NCBI GenBank assembly: GCA_017619355.1
Contig: JAFZSO010000036.1
Location: forward strand, 25,356-89,355
Source: Muribaculaceae bacterium
GTDB lineage: Bacteria; Bacteroidota; Bacteroidia; Bacteroidales; Muribaculaceae
Reading direction: 5' to 3'
DNA: 64,000 bases
Shown: piece after piece, positions 13,923 through 21,671 of the stretch
How positions within the stretch are numbered: the first letter of the stretch is position 1
How the letters are laid out: each line of letters begins with the position of its first letter
The notes under the pieces: generated by a model
Databases searched by the model: none
Seen by the model: the letters and a program-made list of their open reading frames with translations, nothing else
What the model was told of the DNA's origin: nothing
Program-made: the position numbers and the translations under genes

Positions 13923-15926
13923 ATGGCAGAAAATAAGATTGAACTAAAATCGGTGAATGAACTTCTTGGGATGAAGTTTTTTATACCTAGCTATCAGCGT
14001 GGTTATAGATGGACGGAGCAGCAAGTCAAGGACCTGCTCAATGACATTGAAGAATTCAGATTAAGGAACAAATCCATAACGGACTTTTATTGCCTTCAAC
14101 CACTTGTAGTCAGAGAGAATATTGATGACAAAAACAGTTTCATAAATAACCTACCCAAGGCAACTGATTTAGAAAAAGATGTCTTAGGTATAACACGAAA
14201 AGCGATATCTGAACATACAAAATGGGAAGTTATTGACGGGCAGCAACGCTTAACAACCATTCTCATCATTCTATCTTTTTTATCATCAAACGATGAAGGA
14301 AACAAACCTTACTCCATTGATTATCAAACCAGAAATGATTTTGATAAATTTTTAAACAAAATAAAGGATATTGATACCCCTGATATTCTTGAACAACAAA
14401 GCTTTGTTAAAGAAAAGTTCGATGAGGTTATAAAAAACGATGACAAATTCAACAATATCGATTTTTATCATATTTTTCAAACTCTAGCCACAGTCAAGCA
14501 TTGGTTTAACATTAATAATAATATTGATAAAAATGAGTTTAAGAAAACCATTTTAAATAGGGTTAAATTCATTTGGTATGAGTCTGTTGATGAAAATCCT
14601 ATTAAAGTCTTCACCCGGCTAAATATTGGCAAGATATCTTTAACCAATGCCGAACTTATTAAGGCACTATTTTTAAATCAATCAAACTTCCCGGGCATTG
14701 ACAACAATTCATTTAAGCTTAAACAACAAGAGATAGCAAGTGGATGGGATATTATTGAATACACACTGCAAAACGATGAGTTTTGGCTTTTCCTACACAA
14801 AAATGGATATAACCGCCCAACTCGAATAGACTTCATATTTGACTTAATTTGCGACCAAAATGCAATGAATTTGCCTGATAACACCCGTATTGGCACTGAC
14901 GGTTATAGAACATTCCGTTATTTTTATGAATACTTCAAACAGGGTGCGTCAGAACAAGATTCTAGAGAAATAGCAAAGGTTGAATCATGTTGGGATGAGG
15001 TGAAAAAGTATTTCCAGACATTCCAAGAGTGGTTCAACGATTTGGAAATGTATCATTATGTTGGTGTGTTATTGTCCGATGATTTTAATCGAGGTCTATC
15101 AGATATTGTGAGAAAGTGGACAGGAAGCAAAAACGAGTTTCTTAAATACTTAAAGGACATGATATCTAATGAAATTAAGGTTCCCGACGGCAAGTATTTT
15201 TGCAACGAAAATCATATTGAAGAGTCATTACATTTCGATTCTGAAAAAAAACTGATTCGGAAGATATTATTAATGCACAATATTCAAACTGTAATTAATC
15301 AGAATAAACAACTAAAAGAAAAAGAGGATTACCAACTACCCGTGTTCTATAAATTTCCATTCCACTTGTTTAAAAAAGAGAAATGGGATGTAGAGCATAT
15401 TGATTCTCATTCAAAGAATGACATGAATGATAAAGATTCAAAAAATGAATTCTTGTTGAATATTTATTACTCTGTTGATGATGAGACCCAGAAAAAAATC
15501 GAAGCATTCATCAATAATTCAGATGCTAACAATTGGGATGATTTCATTGAATATACGAAGAAACCAAAAGATTCATTGTCAGATGAAGAAAAGGACCAAA
15601 TTTGGAATTTTACTCTTTTGGATTATTCTACGAACCGCAGTTATGGCAACTCAATCTTTACTGCCAAGCGACGAATTATCATAGGTAAAGACAGAGGCAT
15701 TGCATTGCCAATACCGATAATCAAGAAAGAAAAAAACCAAAGCAAATTAAGTATTGGAGAAGAAGCAAAAGCTAAAACAGCATTCATTCCACCTTGTACC
15801 AAGAATGTTTTCATGAAATACTACACTCCAGTTTTGACGAATTACAATTATTGGACAAAACCCGATGCCGATGCATACAAACAGAATATTCTCGACATAC
15901 TGAAAGATTTTAAAGTTAGTAAATGA
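13923..15926 (+). CDS. DUF262/DUF1524 GmrSD-like protein
   Basis: 667 aa. The N-terminal DUF262 (ParB-like) motifs are IPSYQRGYRW at 21-30 and IDGQQRLTT at 104-112. In GmrS-type proteins this domain binds and hydrolyses nucleotides. Near the C-terminus, WDVEHIDSHS (His492, His496) and a later FTLLDYSTNRSYGNSIFTAKRR block match the DUF1524 His-Me nuclease layout. The family includes type IV restriction of modified phage DNA. Codon use is AT-rich: a 60-base sample at 14341 has 14 G/C, versus 32 at 27301, suggesting transfer. It shares an ATGA overlap with the second DUF262 gene. A defence role is likely; the target is unknown. Confidence 0.8.
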   Translation: MAENKIELKSVNELLGMKFFIPSYQRGYRWTEQQVKDLLNDIEEFRLRNKSITDFYCLQPLVVRENIDDKNSFINNLPKATDLEKDVLGITRKAISEHTKWEVIDGQQRLTTILIILSFLSSNDEGNKPYSIDYQTRNDFDKFLNKIKDIDTPDILEQQSFVKEKFDEVIKNDDKFNNIDFYHIFQTLATVKHWFNINNNIDKNEFKKTILNRVKFIWYESVDENPIKVFTRLNIGKISLTNAELIKALFLNQSNFPGIDNNSFKLKQQEIASGWDIIEYTLQNDEFWLFLHKNGYNRPTRIDFIFDLICDQNAMNLPDNTRIGTDGYRTFRYFYEYFKQGASEQDSREIAKVESCWDEVKKYFQTFQEWFNDLEMYHYVGVLLSDDFNRGLSDIVRKWTGSKNEFLKYLKDMISNEIKVPDGKYFCNENHIEESLHFDSEKKLIRKILLMHNIQTVINQNKQLKEKEDYQLPVFYKFPFHLFKKEKWDVEHIDSHSKNDMNDKDSKNEFLLNIYYSVDDETQKKIEAFINNSDANNWDDFIEYTKKPKDSLSDEEKDQIWNFTLLDYSTNRSYGNSIFTAKRRIIIGKDRGIALPIPIIKKEKNQSKLSIGEEAKAKTAFIPPCTKNVFMKYYTPVLTNYNYWTKPDADAYKQNILDILKDFKVSK

Positions 15927-18349
15927 TTCGTCTAACAGTCAAAATGAAGAAAACAATGGTAAACTATAAATCATCTCAAAAGATTTCTTTTTGGAAATTT
16001 CTAAAAACCACAAAAATAGAAATTCCCATCATTCAACGTGATTATGCTCAAGGTCGACTAGGAAAAGAATACCTAAGAAAAAGATTCCTTTCCAATTTAA
16101 GAGAAGCGCTAAACAATAAACAAGAACTAAAACTTGATTTTGTATATGGTTCTACTGAAAGTGGGACATTTTATCCTCTTGATGGACAACAGAGATTGAC
16201 AACACTTTGGCTCTTGCATTGGTATGTTGCTTTGATGTCCGATAATCTTAACGAAGACATCTGCAAAGTGCTTGAAAAATTTACATATGAAACCCGCATT
16301 TCGTCACGTGAGTTTTGCAAGAATTTATGTAACCCTAAATACTTTGAAAACTATGCAGACTACAAACCAGAAAGTTCAAGAAGAATTGTTGGTTTTATCA
16401 CAAGTCGCACTTGGTTCTATTCCGCTTGGAAACAAGACCCCACAATTCAAGCTATGCTTAGAATGCTTGGAGGAACACAAATAAAAGACAAAGATAACAA
16501 AGACATTATTGACGGTCTAGAAGAATTATTTCCTTGTCCTTTAGAGTGCCACATTCAGAAAAATGAAAAATTTATCCTAAAAAGAAGTTTTAAAAACTAT
16601 TGGGATGCATTAACTGGAGATGATTGTCCAATTGTTTTTTATCATTTTCCGTTTAAAGATTTTGGATTGTCAGGTGACTTGTATATCAAGATGAACGCTC
16701 GTGGCAAGCAATTAACCGCTTTTGAGAATTTCAAAGCGGATCTGATAGGCTATATTAGAAAACAAGCAGAAGAATCAACTGATAATAAAACTCAAAAAGA
16801 TTGGAATGAATTGTTAGATGCCAAGAATGGAATTCCCAAATTAATGGATACGACTTGGACAGACATTTTTTGGAATAACAAATCTGAAGAATATTCAATT
16901 GATGAAATTTACTTTGCATTCATAAACAGATTCTTCTTAAATGAACTTGTCTGCCAAAAGGATAATAACAATGAGTATCTCTACACAGCAAAACAACTTG
17001 AAGAAGATAATCCTATATTCTCTTATTTATACGGTGACAAGAGTGATGATACAATTATTGATTATGTTGGTTTTGAGAGATACAAGGATATACCACTATC
17101 ATTTTTAAAGAATCTTAGTAATACATTAAGTTGTATCCCTTATGCCATCAACTTATCTTCTTTTAATCCAAAGTGGGTTGGACAAGATTTTCAATATATC
17201 CCAATTTATAAAGAAATTTCAATATCATCGTTTGAACAAAAGGATAGGATTGCATTTCATGCCATATCAAAATATATTCAAAAGGGAACATTCGATGCTG
17301 TTTCATTCCAGCAATGGATGCGTGTCGTGTGGAATATAGTTGAGAATGCAGGAGTTAATTCTATATCTTCGATGATTGGTGTGATGCGTTTAATTGATGA
17401 ACTTTCTGAGCATTCTCATGTAATATATTCCTTCTTGTCCAAACAAGATTCATTAATCAAATCATCTGCTGCTAAAGAACAAGTATATGAAGAGCGTGTA
17501 AAAGCAAAACATATTTGTAATAAAGATTTTCGGGAAGAAGATATCATTTATGCCGAAAGTCATCCCCTATTAAAAGGATGTATAAGTGTAATTTTTAAAG
17601 ATGACAAGTGTGATGAAGTCTCTTTTGGTCAAACCATTCGAAAAAGAACAGATTTACTTGACGAGTTATACAATGCTGATGATGATTATAAGTTAGTAAA
17701 AGTTCTAGTTTCGCAATATAATAATCATCAACAAGTTGAAAAATTAAAATTGAAGAAAGACCCTGATAATTGGAAGAGTCTAGTTACAGACAAATTGAAA
17801 GATTGCTACAGGAAAAATGAGAATAATGTTATTAATAATAATTGTTCTGGATGGCAAAGTATGATATCAAAAACCCCTTTGATTAATAATAGCAGAGACT
17901 TAGGCAAGATATTAGGTGGTGATGGTAAAAGAACAGTTTTATGGGCCACGAATGGTTGCACATGGATTGCTTATGAAAATGTGATTCTTGATAAAGTTCA
18001 CAACAATCCAAGTCTTTCAGAACTAGTTAGAAACAAGACTATTGAATGTAATCAAAAGGTTAAAGATTGTGATTTCTTTTGGGGACAGAATATTGATTTC
18101 AAATATAATGAACATTTTTTTCGTTGGTATGACAACCCTAATGAAAAAGAGCTGGATGTATATTTGATGGAAGACAATTGGAAAGAATATAAACTTCGTT
18201 CCAAAGGACGAGACAGAAATACTGATGAAGGCAAAACAGACGAGGACACTTATTATTGTTTTCGAGTTGAAGATGGGATAACACCAGAACAGTTCTTAAA
18301 TAATTTGGACGATCTCATAAAAGAACATAATAACTCTGCTTCAAAATAG
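15923..18349 (+). CDS. Second DUF262 protein, long form
   Basis: 808 aa, starting in an ATGA overlap with the upstream stop. In-frame ATGs a few codons later (15944, 15956) are alternatives. DUF262 motifs: IPIIQRDYAQGR at about 34-45 and YPLDGQQRLTTLW with Asp87-Gly-Gln-Gln-Arg91. The conserved YIKMNARGKQLTAFENFKADL around 255-275 is also typical. No clear DUF1524 nuclease motif is seen in the ~400-residue C-terminal part. That part is Lys/Asn-rich with several Trp (NCSGWQSM, WATNGCTWIAYE). It is probably a functional pair with the preceding DUF262/DUF1524 protein, perhaps a sensor or regulatory half. The DNA is as AT-rich as its partner. Confidence 0.75.
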   Translation: MIRLTVKMKKTMVNYKSSQKISFWKFLKTTKIEIPIIQRDYAQGRLGKEYLRKRFLSNLREALNNKQELKLDFVYGSTESGTFYPLDGQQRLTTLWLLHWYVALMSDNLNEDICKVLEKFTYETRISSREFCKNLCNPKYFENYADYKPESSRRIVGFITSRTWFYSAWKQDPTIQAMLRMLGGTQIKDKDNKDIIDGLEELFPCPLECHIQKNEKFILKRSFKNYWDALTGDDCPIVFYHFPFKDFGLSGDLYIKMNARGKQLTAFENFKADLIGYIRKQAEESTDNKTQKDWNELLDAKNGIPKLMDTTWTDIFWNNKSEEYSIDEIYFAFINRFFLNELVCQKDNNNEYLYTAKQLEEDNPIFSYLYGDKSDDTIIDYVGFERYKDIPLSFLKNLSNTLSCIPYAINLSSFNPKWVGQDFQYIPIYKEISISSFEQKDRIAFHAISKYIQKGTFDAVSFQQWMRVVWNIVENAGVNSISSMIGVMRLIDELSEHSHVIYSFLSKQDSLIKSSAAKEQVYEERVKAKHICNKDFREEDIIYAESHPLLKGCISVIFKDDKCDEVSFGQTIRKRTDLLDELYNADDDYKLVKVLVSQYNNHQQVEKLKLKKDPDNWKSLVTDKLKDCYRKNENNVINNNCSGWQSMISKTPLINNSRDLGKILGGDGKRTVLWATNGCTWIAYENVILDKVHNNPSLSELVRNKTIECNQKVKDCDFFWGQNIDFKYNEHFFRWYDNPNEKELDVYLMEDNWKEYKLRSKGRDRNTDEGKTDEDTYYCFRVEDGITPEQFLNNLDDLIKEHNNSASK

Positions 18350-18650
18350 ATTATTTCAATCATTTGAGATTTCTTGGAGCTTCGCCAAATCGAGGTGCAG
18401 CTCCATTTTTATGAATCAAATGCGGGGGTCAAAAACTGCAAGGTTGCATTAAACTAGAGAGCAAGGATTATTGATGTAAATTTGCATCAAGTTAAGAATT
18501 ATTCCCCCTTATAAACATTGAAGTATGAAGAAAAAAACCATGTAGTATGAAAAAAATAGAAAATCCACCACCTGTGCCTTGATACGGCATAGGCTTGTTG
18601 TTTCTTTGTGGTGGAAATCTTTATTCATCACCAGTAAAAGTCATTTCATT
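18350..18650. other. Intergenic between DUF262 operon and ATPase/HAD module
   Basis: About 300 nt. There is no convincing terminator. The only clear signal is the first copy of the shared promoter element (18575-18608). The repeated phrase 'agtatgaagaaaaaa/agtatgaaaaaaata' near 18520-18560 is AT-rich and encodes nothing evident. Confidence 0.5.
18575..18608 (+). promoter_or_regulatory. Shared module promoter element, site A
   Basis: TGCC (18575-18578), 7 nt, GGCA (18586-18589), TAGGC (18590-18594), 10 nt, TTTG (18605-18608). Spacing is identical at sites B (19050), C (21601) and D (23329). The palindrome covers where the -33 box would be, and TTTG is the end of the -7 box. It is an operator or activator site in a Bacteroidetes promoter; the binding protein is unknown. 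The first downstream ATG is at 18651. Confidence 0.75.
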
Positions 18651-18755
18651 ATGCTTGAACTTAACATTGAACATATTAGAAAAGAACTAGAAGGCAAGAG
18701 CCATCTCTATATATTCACCACAACTAAAACAAAACACTATGATGAACTTCGATAA
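18651..18755 (+). CDS. Possible 34-aa leader or small protein
   Basis: ATG at 18651 lies 42 nt after the TTTG of site A. That is close to the 24-37 nt seen for the genes behind sites B, C and D, while the next gene starts 130 nt away. It encodes 34 residues (MLELNIEHIRKELEGKSHLY, then a Lys/Thr-rich tail) and overlaps the start of the 86-aa gene at 18739 by 17 nt in another frame. It may be a real first cistron that couples translation, or an untranslated leader. No family was recognised. Confidence 0.3.
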   Translation: MLELNIEHIRKELEGKSHLYIFTTTKTKHYDELR

Positions 18756-18999
18756 AGATTATTGGTTCTGTATTTATCTCGACGATGACGACGGTTATGT
18801 TGAGTTTACCATCAATTCGCTTGTTAAAGAAGAGATGGACAAGCTCTCAAAAGTAGTAAAAGAGCTTGGGGACTCTGACGATGAAATCCAAGCGATGAAA
18901 GAAGAATTTATCGATGCCTTGATTTATGATCTGACATCGTTAAAACACTCTGAAAGAATGATTCACTTAAGGCGCAAGCGACTAAATGGCTCCTCCTAA
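18739..18999 (+). CDS. Small acidic hypothetical protein (86 aa)
   Basis: 86 aa, strongly acidic in the first 65 residues (YLDDDDGYVEF, LGDSDDEIQAMKEEF) with a basic tail (MIHLRRKRLNGSS). No signal peptide and no helix-turn-helix were recognised. Two in-frame ATGs adjoin at 18739 and 18742. It is the only full-sized gene behind promoter site A, so it is probably part of the co-regulated module. DNA mimicry or a small inhibitor role would fit the charge, but this is speculation. Confidence 0.5.
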   Translation: MMNFDKDYWFCIYLDDDDGYVEFTINSLVKEEMDKLSKVVKELGDSDDEIQAMKEEFIDALIYDLTSLKHSERMIHLRRKRLNGSS

Positions 19000-19049
19000 G
19001 CACCCTATTTTGAATTGGTCAACATAAACAAAAACTTTTTTTGCACCTG

Positions 19050-19083
19050 TGCCTTGATTTGGCACAAGCCCCATCTAATTTTG
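19050..19083 (+). promoter_or_regulatory. Shared module promoter element, site B
   Basis: TGCC (19050-19053), 7 nt, GGCA (19061-19064), CAAGC (19065-19069), 10 nt, TTTG (19080-19083). The -7 box is a perfect TAATTTTG (19076-19083). The preceding ACCTGTGCCTTGAT matches site A closely. It drives the ATPase/DUF932/PLD operon, whose ATG lies 24 nt downstream. Confidence 0.75.
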
Positions 19084-19107
19084 TCCCAAAAACAAAAAAG
19101 AAATAAA

Positions 19108-19950
19108 ATGAGCGAGATTGTAAAAATGCGAGATGTGCGGTTTGACCCGGGACTGTTTGTGAACTTTCGTTCGGGAACAGTGCTTGATAACTTGCTGTGC
19201 AGTTATCAAGGGCTGCCGAAGGGAGTGAACTACATGGTCATTGGCGACCCAGGTGTGGGCAAGACCACCATCATTCTCGACCTGATAGCCAATATTGAGC
19301 GCCAAGCTGCCGGAACGCGCATCCTATTCATCAGTGCCGAGATGAACGAGATAGACCTTGCCGTGTATGTGCAACGCTATCCCAAGTTCGGCGACCTGAA
19401 CATCATGTTCGTGGAGTCGGACTTCGATAGCAAGCGCCACCACTTGCAGGAAATAGAGGATGTCCTACAACATGGTTGGGACATCGTTGCCATTGACTCG
19501 TTCCATGAGTTGCAGGGCATCGTCAAGGAGGAGGAAAACATCACCACGCGCCTTGCCGAGACCAAACTGCTGTCGCTCATCAAGCGGCACAACAAAGCCG
19601 AGAACGACACGCGCACCAACACCACCTTTCTCACCATACAACAAGTGACCAAGAGAGGGGCTTTCATTGGCTCCAACCGTCTGAAGCACATGATTACCGC
19701 CATGATGGAACTGCGGCTCGACAATCCCAAGAACATCTATAGCGACCGCTATGTGGTGTTCTCCAAGCATCGCCGAGGTGATGTGGGCGTGAAACTCTAC
19801 TACAGCCTCAGCTCAACGGGCGATGTCTCGTTTGACGAGCAGCGCTACCGCCAGGAACTGCAACTGCGCAATTTGCAAAGCAATGTCTCGACACAGCTTC
19901 GCGACTTCGCCACCCAATTCGACAATTTGTTTAATAACGAAATACAATAA
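19108..19950 (+). CDS. RecA/KaiC-like P-loop ATPase
   Basis: 280 aa from the ATG at 19108. An in-frame ATG at 19015 lies upstream of promoter site B and is rejected. Walker A is GDPGVGKTT at 46-54. Walker B is DIVAIDS at 125-131, followed by FHELQG. ISAEMNE near residue 74 and the QQVTKRGAFIGSNRLKH segment resemble RadA/KaiC/DnaB-type RecA folds. It has no lid, nuclease or zinc-finger domain, so it is a minimal RecA-fold ATPase. It starts a three-gene operon with a DUF932-like and a PLD-like gene (gaps of 4 and 3 nt). It could be a DNA-remodelling motor for the nuclease-like partner; the exact function is unknown. Confidence 0.72.
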   Translation: MSEIVKMRDVRFDPGLFVNFRSGTVLDNLLCSYQGLPKGVNYMVIGDPGVGKTTIILDLIANIERQAAGTRILFISAEMNEIDLAVYVQRYPKFGDLNIMFVESDFDSKRHHLQEIEDVLQHGWDIVAIDSFHELQGIVKEEENITTRLAETKLLSLIKRHNKAENDTRTNTTFLTIQQVTKRGAFIGSNRLKHMITAMMELRLDNPKNIYSDRYVVFSKHRRGDVGVKLYYSLSSTGDVSFDEQRYRQELQLRNLQSNVSTQLRDFATQFDNLFNNEIQ

Positions 19951-19954
19951 CATT

Positions 19955-21016
19955 ATGGACACCACTGAATTTTACCAAATCAAGCAGGAGGTGCTGTCAC
20001 GCCCCATCTGCTATCGCGAACTTGAAGCGAAAGAAATCATCGCCCTTGGCGAGAACCACTACACCGTGGGCAATGCCACATTTGAAGTCGAGCCCCGTGT
20101 GGCATCTAAAATCGACCGTTTTGCAGGAATTAGAAGCGGGCAATCGGCCGTTGCACACGACAGCTATGGCGAGCAGGGCTTGACCAACCTGCGCAACTTC
20201 TTTGGCCAGGCTGTCCCAAGAAAAAGCAAACGCATCGTCCTTGCTGCCGACACACAGTCAAAGCAGATTGTCGATGCCATCCCCATCCACGACCGTATGA
20301 TCACGCCCGAAGTATTCTTCGACTTCGCCGAGATGTTCATGGACAAGAATCAGTATCTTCCCGACAATGTAGAATACTCAATGGGCGGAAACGGCAACAT
20401 TTCCATTCTCATGAAGCCTGTCACCGAACAATTCATGGAATTTGCTCCGGGCGACGAATTCATGTTCAACGGCATCCAACTATTGTGGTCACCAGGCGAA
20501 GTCAGCCTGAACAATTATTATGAGCGACTGGTGTGCTCTAATGGTCAAACTCAGACTTCGCAGCATAGAATCGCAAAGGCTTTCTCGCCCGAAGCCTCCA
20601 AACTTGAGGCGTTGCTTGACGTTACTGTCGAATCAGAGCCCCTCAAGAAGAACCTTGACCAAATGCTTCTCAGCGCAAGGTTGGCTATGCGCACTTCAGC
20701 TTCGGTGCATGAACTGAAAGCCGCCATGAAAATGCTTAACGGTCATGGTTTGACGGAACAAGATGCCAACCAAATCGTCCCTTACGAGCAAACCAGATCG
20801 AAATATGAAACCGCTGGATTTCTCCTGAGTTCCACCGAAGAAGCACAAGCCAAGAGCGACCGCACGATGTGGGAGGTGTTCAACCTGCTCACTTTCTTTG
20901 CAACTCATAACACCGTGTGGGCACGGCAGGACATTCGCCGCTCATCGCTCATGGAAGCGAGCATGAACCTGCTGTTGCGAGAACGGGACATCAAGGAGTA
21001 TTACAACATTTTCTAA
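19955..21016 (+). CDS. DUF932-like protein
   Basis: 353 aa from the ATG at 19955, 4 nt after the ATPase stop. The longer frame from 19823 would overlap the ATPase gene and is rejected. The central MKPVTEQFMEFAPGDEFMFNG and NNYYERLVCSNGQ blocks recall DUF932 (phage/plasmid-like proteins, where an RxVCTNG motif is typical). The C-terminal half is helical (LEALLDVTVESEPLKKNLDQM, KAAMKMLNGHGLTEQD). DUF932 proteins are found on prophages, plasmids and defence islands, and their biochemistry is not established. Position between a RecA-fold ATPase and a PLD protein suggests a complex or pathway of the three. Confidence 0.55.
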   Translation: MDTTEFYQIKQEVLSRPICYRELEAKEIIALGENHYTVGNATFEVEPRVASKIDRFAGIRSGQSAVAHDSYGEQGLTNLRNFFGQAVPRKSKRIVLAADTQSKQIVDAIPIHDRMITPEVFFDFAEMFMDKNQYLPDNVEYSMGGNGNISILMKPVTEQFMEFAPGDEFMFNGIQLLWSPGEVSLNNYYERLVCSNGQTQTSQHRIAKAFSPEASKLEALLDVTVESEPLKKNLDQMLLSARLAMRTSASVHELKAAMKMLNGHGLTEQDANQIVPYEQTRSKYETAGFLLSSTEEAQAKSDRTMWEVFNLLTFFATHNTVWARQDIRRSSLMEASMNLLLRERDIKEYYNIF

Positions 21017-21019
21017 GAC

Positions 21020-21532
21020 ATGATTGAGTATATTGCTGACACCGACCATTACAACAAGGTGCTCGCTCAGGTGGCTAATGTGAAGCAGAGCCTATGGATT
21101 GGAACTGCCGACATCAAGGACTTGCACGTTAAAGTTGGAGCAACGACCAAGCCGTTTCTTGCCGTCATTGCCTTGCTCATCAGGCGAGGCGTGGCGGTAC
21201 GGCTCATTCATGCCAAGGAACCAGGACCAAACTTCCGAGAGGACTTCGATCGCTATCCTGTGCTGTATGACCGACTTGAGCGGGTGCTGTGTCCACGTGT
21301 GCATTTTAAAATGATGGTATTCGACGGCAAGGAAGTGTATATTGGCAGTGCGAACCTCACAGGTGCCGGCATCGGCATGAAAACCGCAGACAAGCGCAAC
21401 TTCGAGGCGGGAATCCTTACGGACGTTCCTGTTATCATCGAACAAGCCATGACGCAGTTTGATGATGTATGGCGTGGTTACCATTGCAAGTCTTGCCGTC
21501 GCAGGGACTTTTGCCCCGCCCCAATCAAATGA
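21020..21532 (+). CDS. Single-HKD phospholipase D-like nuclease with Cys tail
   Basis: 170 aa. One HKD motif: His95, Lys97, Asp102, then GSAN at 109-112 (VHFKMMVFD...IGSANLTGAG). Proteins with one HKD motif usually dimerise; the Nuc/bacterial endonuclease and NucC-like PLD nucleases are of this size. The C-terminal CKSCRRRDFCPAPIK forms a CxxC-x5-C cluster that could bind metal. It starts 3 nt after the DUF932-like gene, so translation is coupled. It is the probable effector (nucleic acid cleavage) of the operon, by family knowledge; phospholipid hydrolysis is less likely without a signal peptide. Confidence 0.78.
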   Translation: MIEYIADTDHYNKVLAQVANVKQSLWIGTADIKDLHVKVGATTKPFLAVIALLIRRGVAVRLIHAKEPGPNFREDFDRYPVLYDRLERVLCPRVHFKMMVFDGKEVYIGSANLTGAGIGMKTADKRNFEAGILTDVPVIIEQAMTQFDDVWRGYHCKSCRRRDFCPAPIK

Positions 21533-21600
21533 ATATAATGCACGAGAAAATTCTCTTTCTTGATGATTTTTCAAAAAAAATGATACCACCCTGCGAGTTG

Positions 21601-21634
21601 TGCCCCAAAGCGGCATAGGCCGTCTCTATCTTTG
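21601..21634 (+). promoter_or_regulatory. Shared module promoter element, site C
   Basis: TGCC (21601-21604), 7 nt, GGCA (21612-21615), TAGGC (21616-21620), 10 nt, TTTG (21631-21634). The -7 box is a perfect TATCTTTG (21627-21634). The AAA+ gene begins 37 nt downstream. A weak GAGAA-AA-TTCTC hairpin at 21544-21555 may end the upstream operon. Confidence 0.75.
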
Positions 21635-21671
21635 CCATGAAAGTTCACATGTAACAAAAAGGCATAAGATT

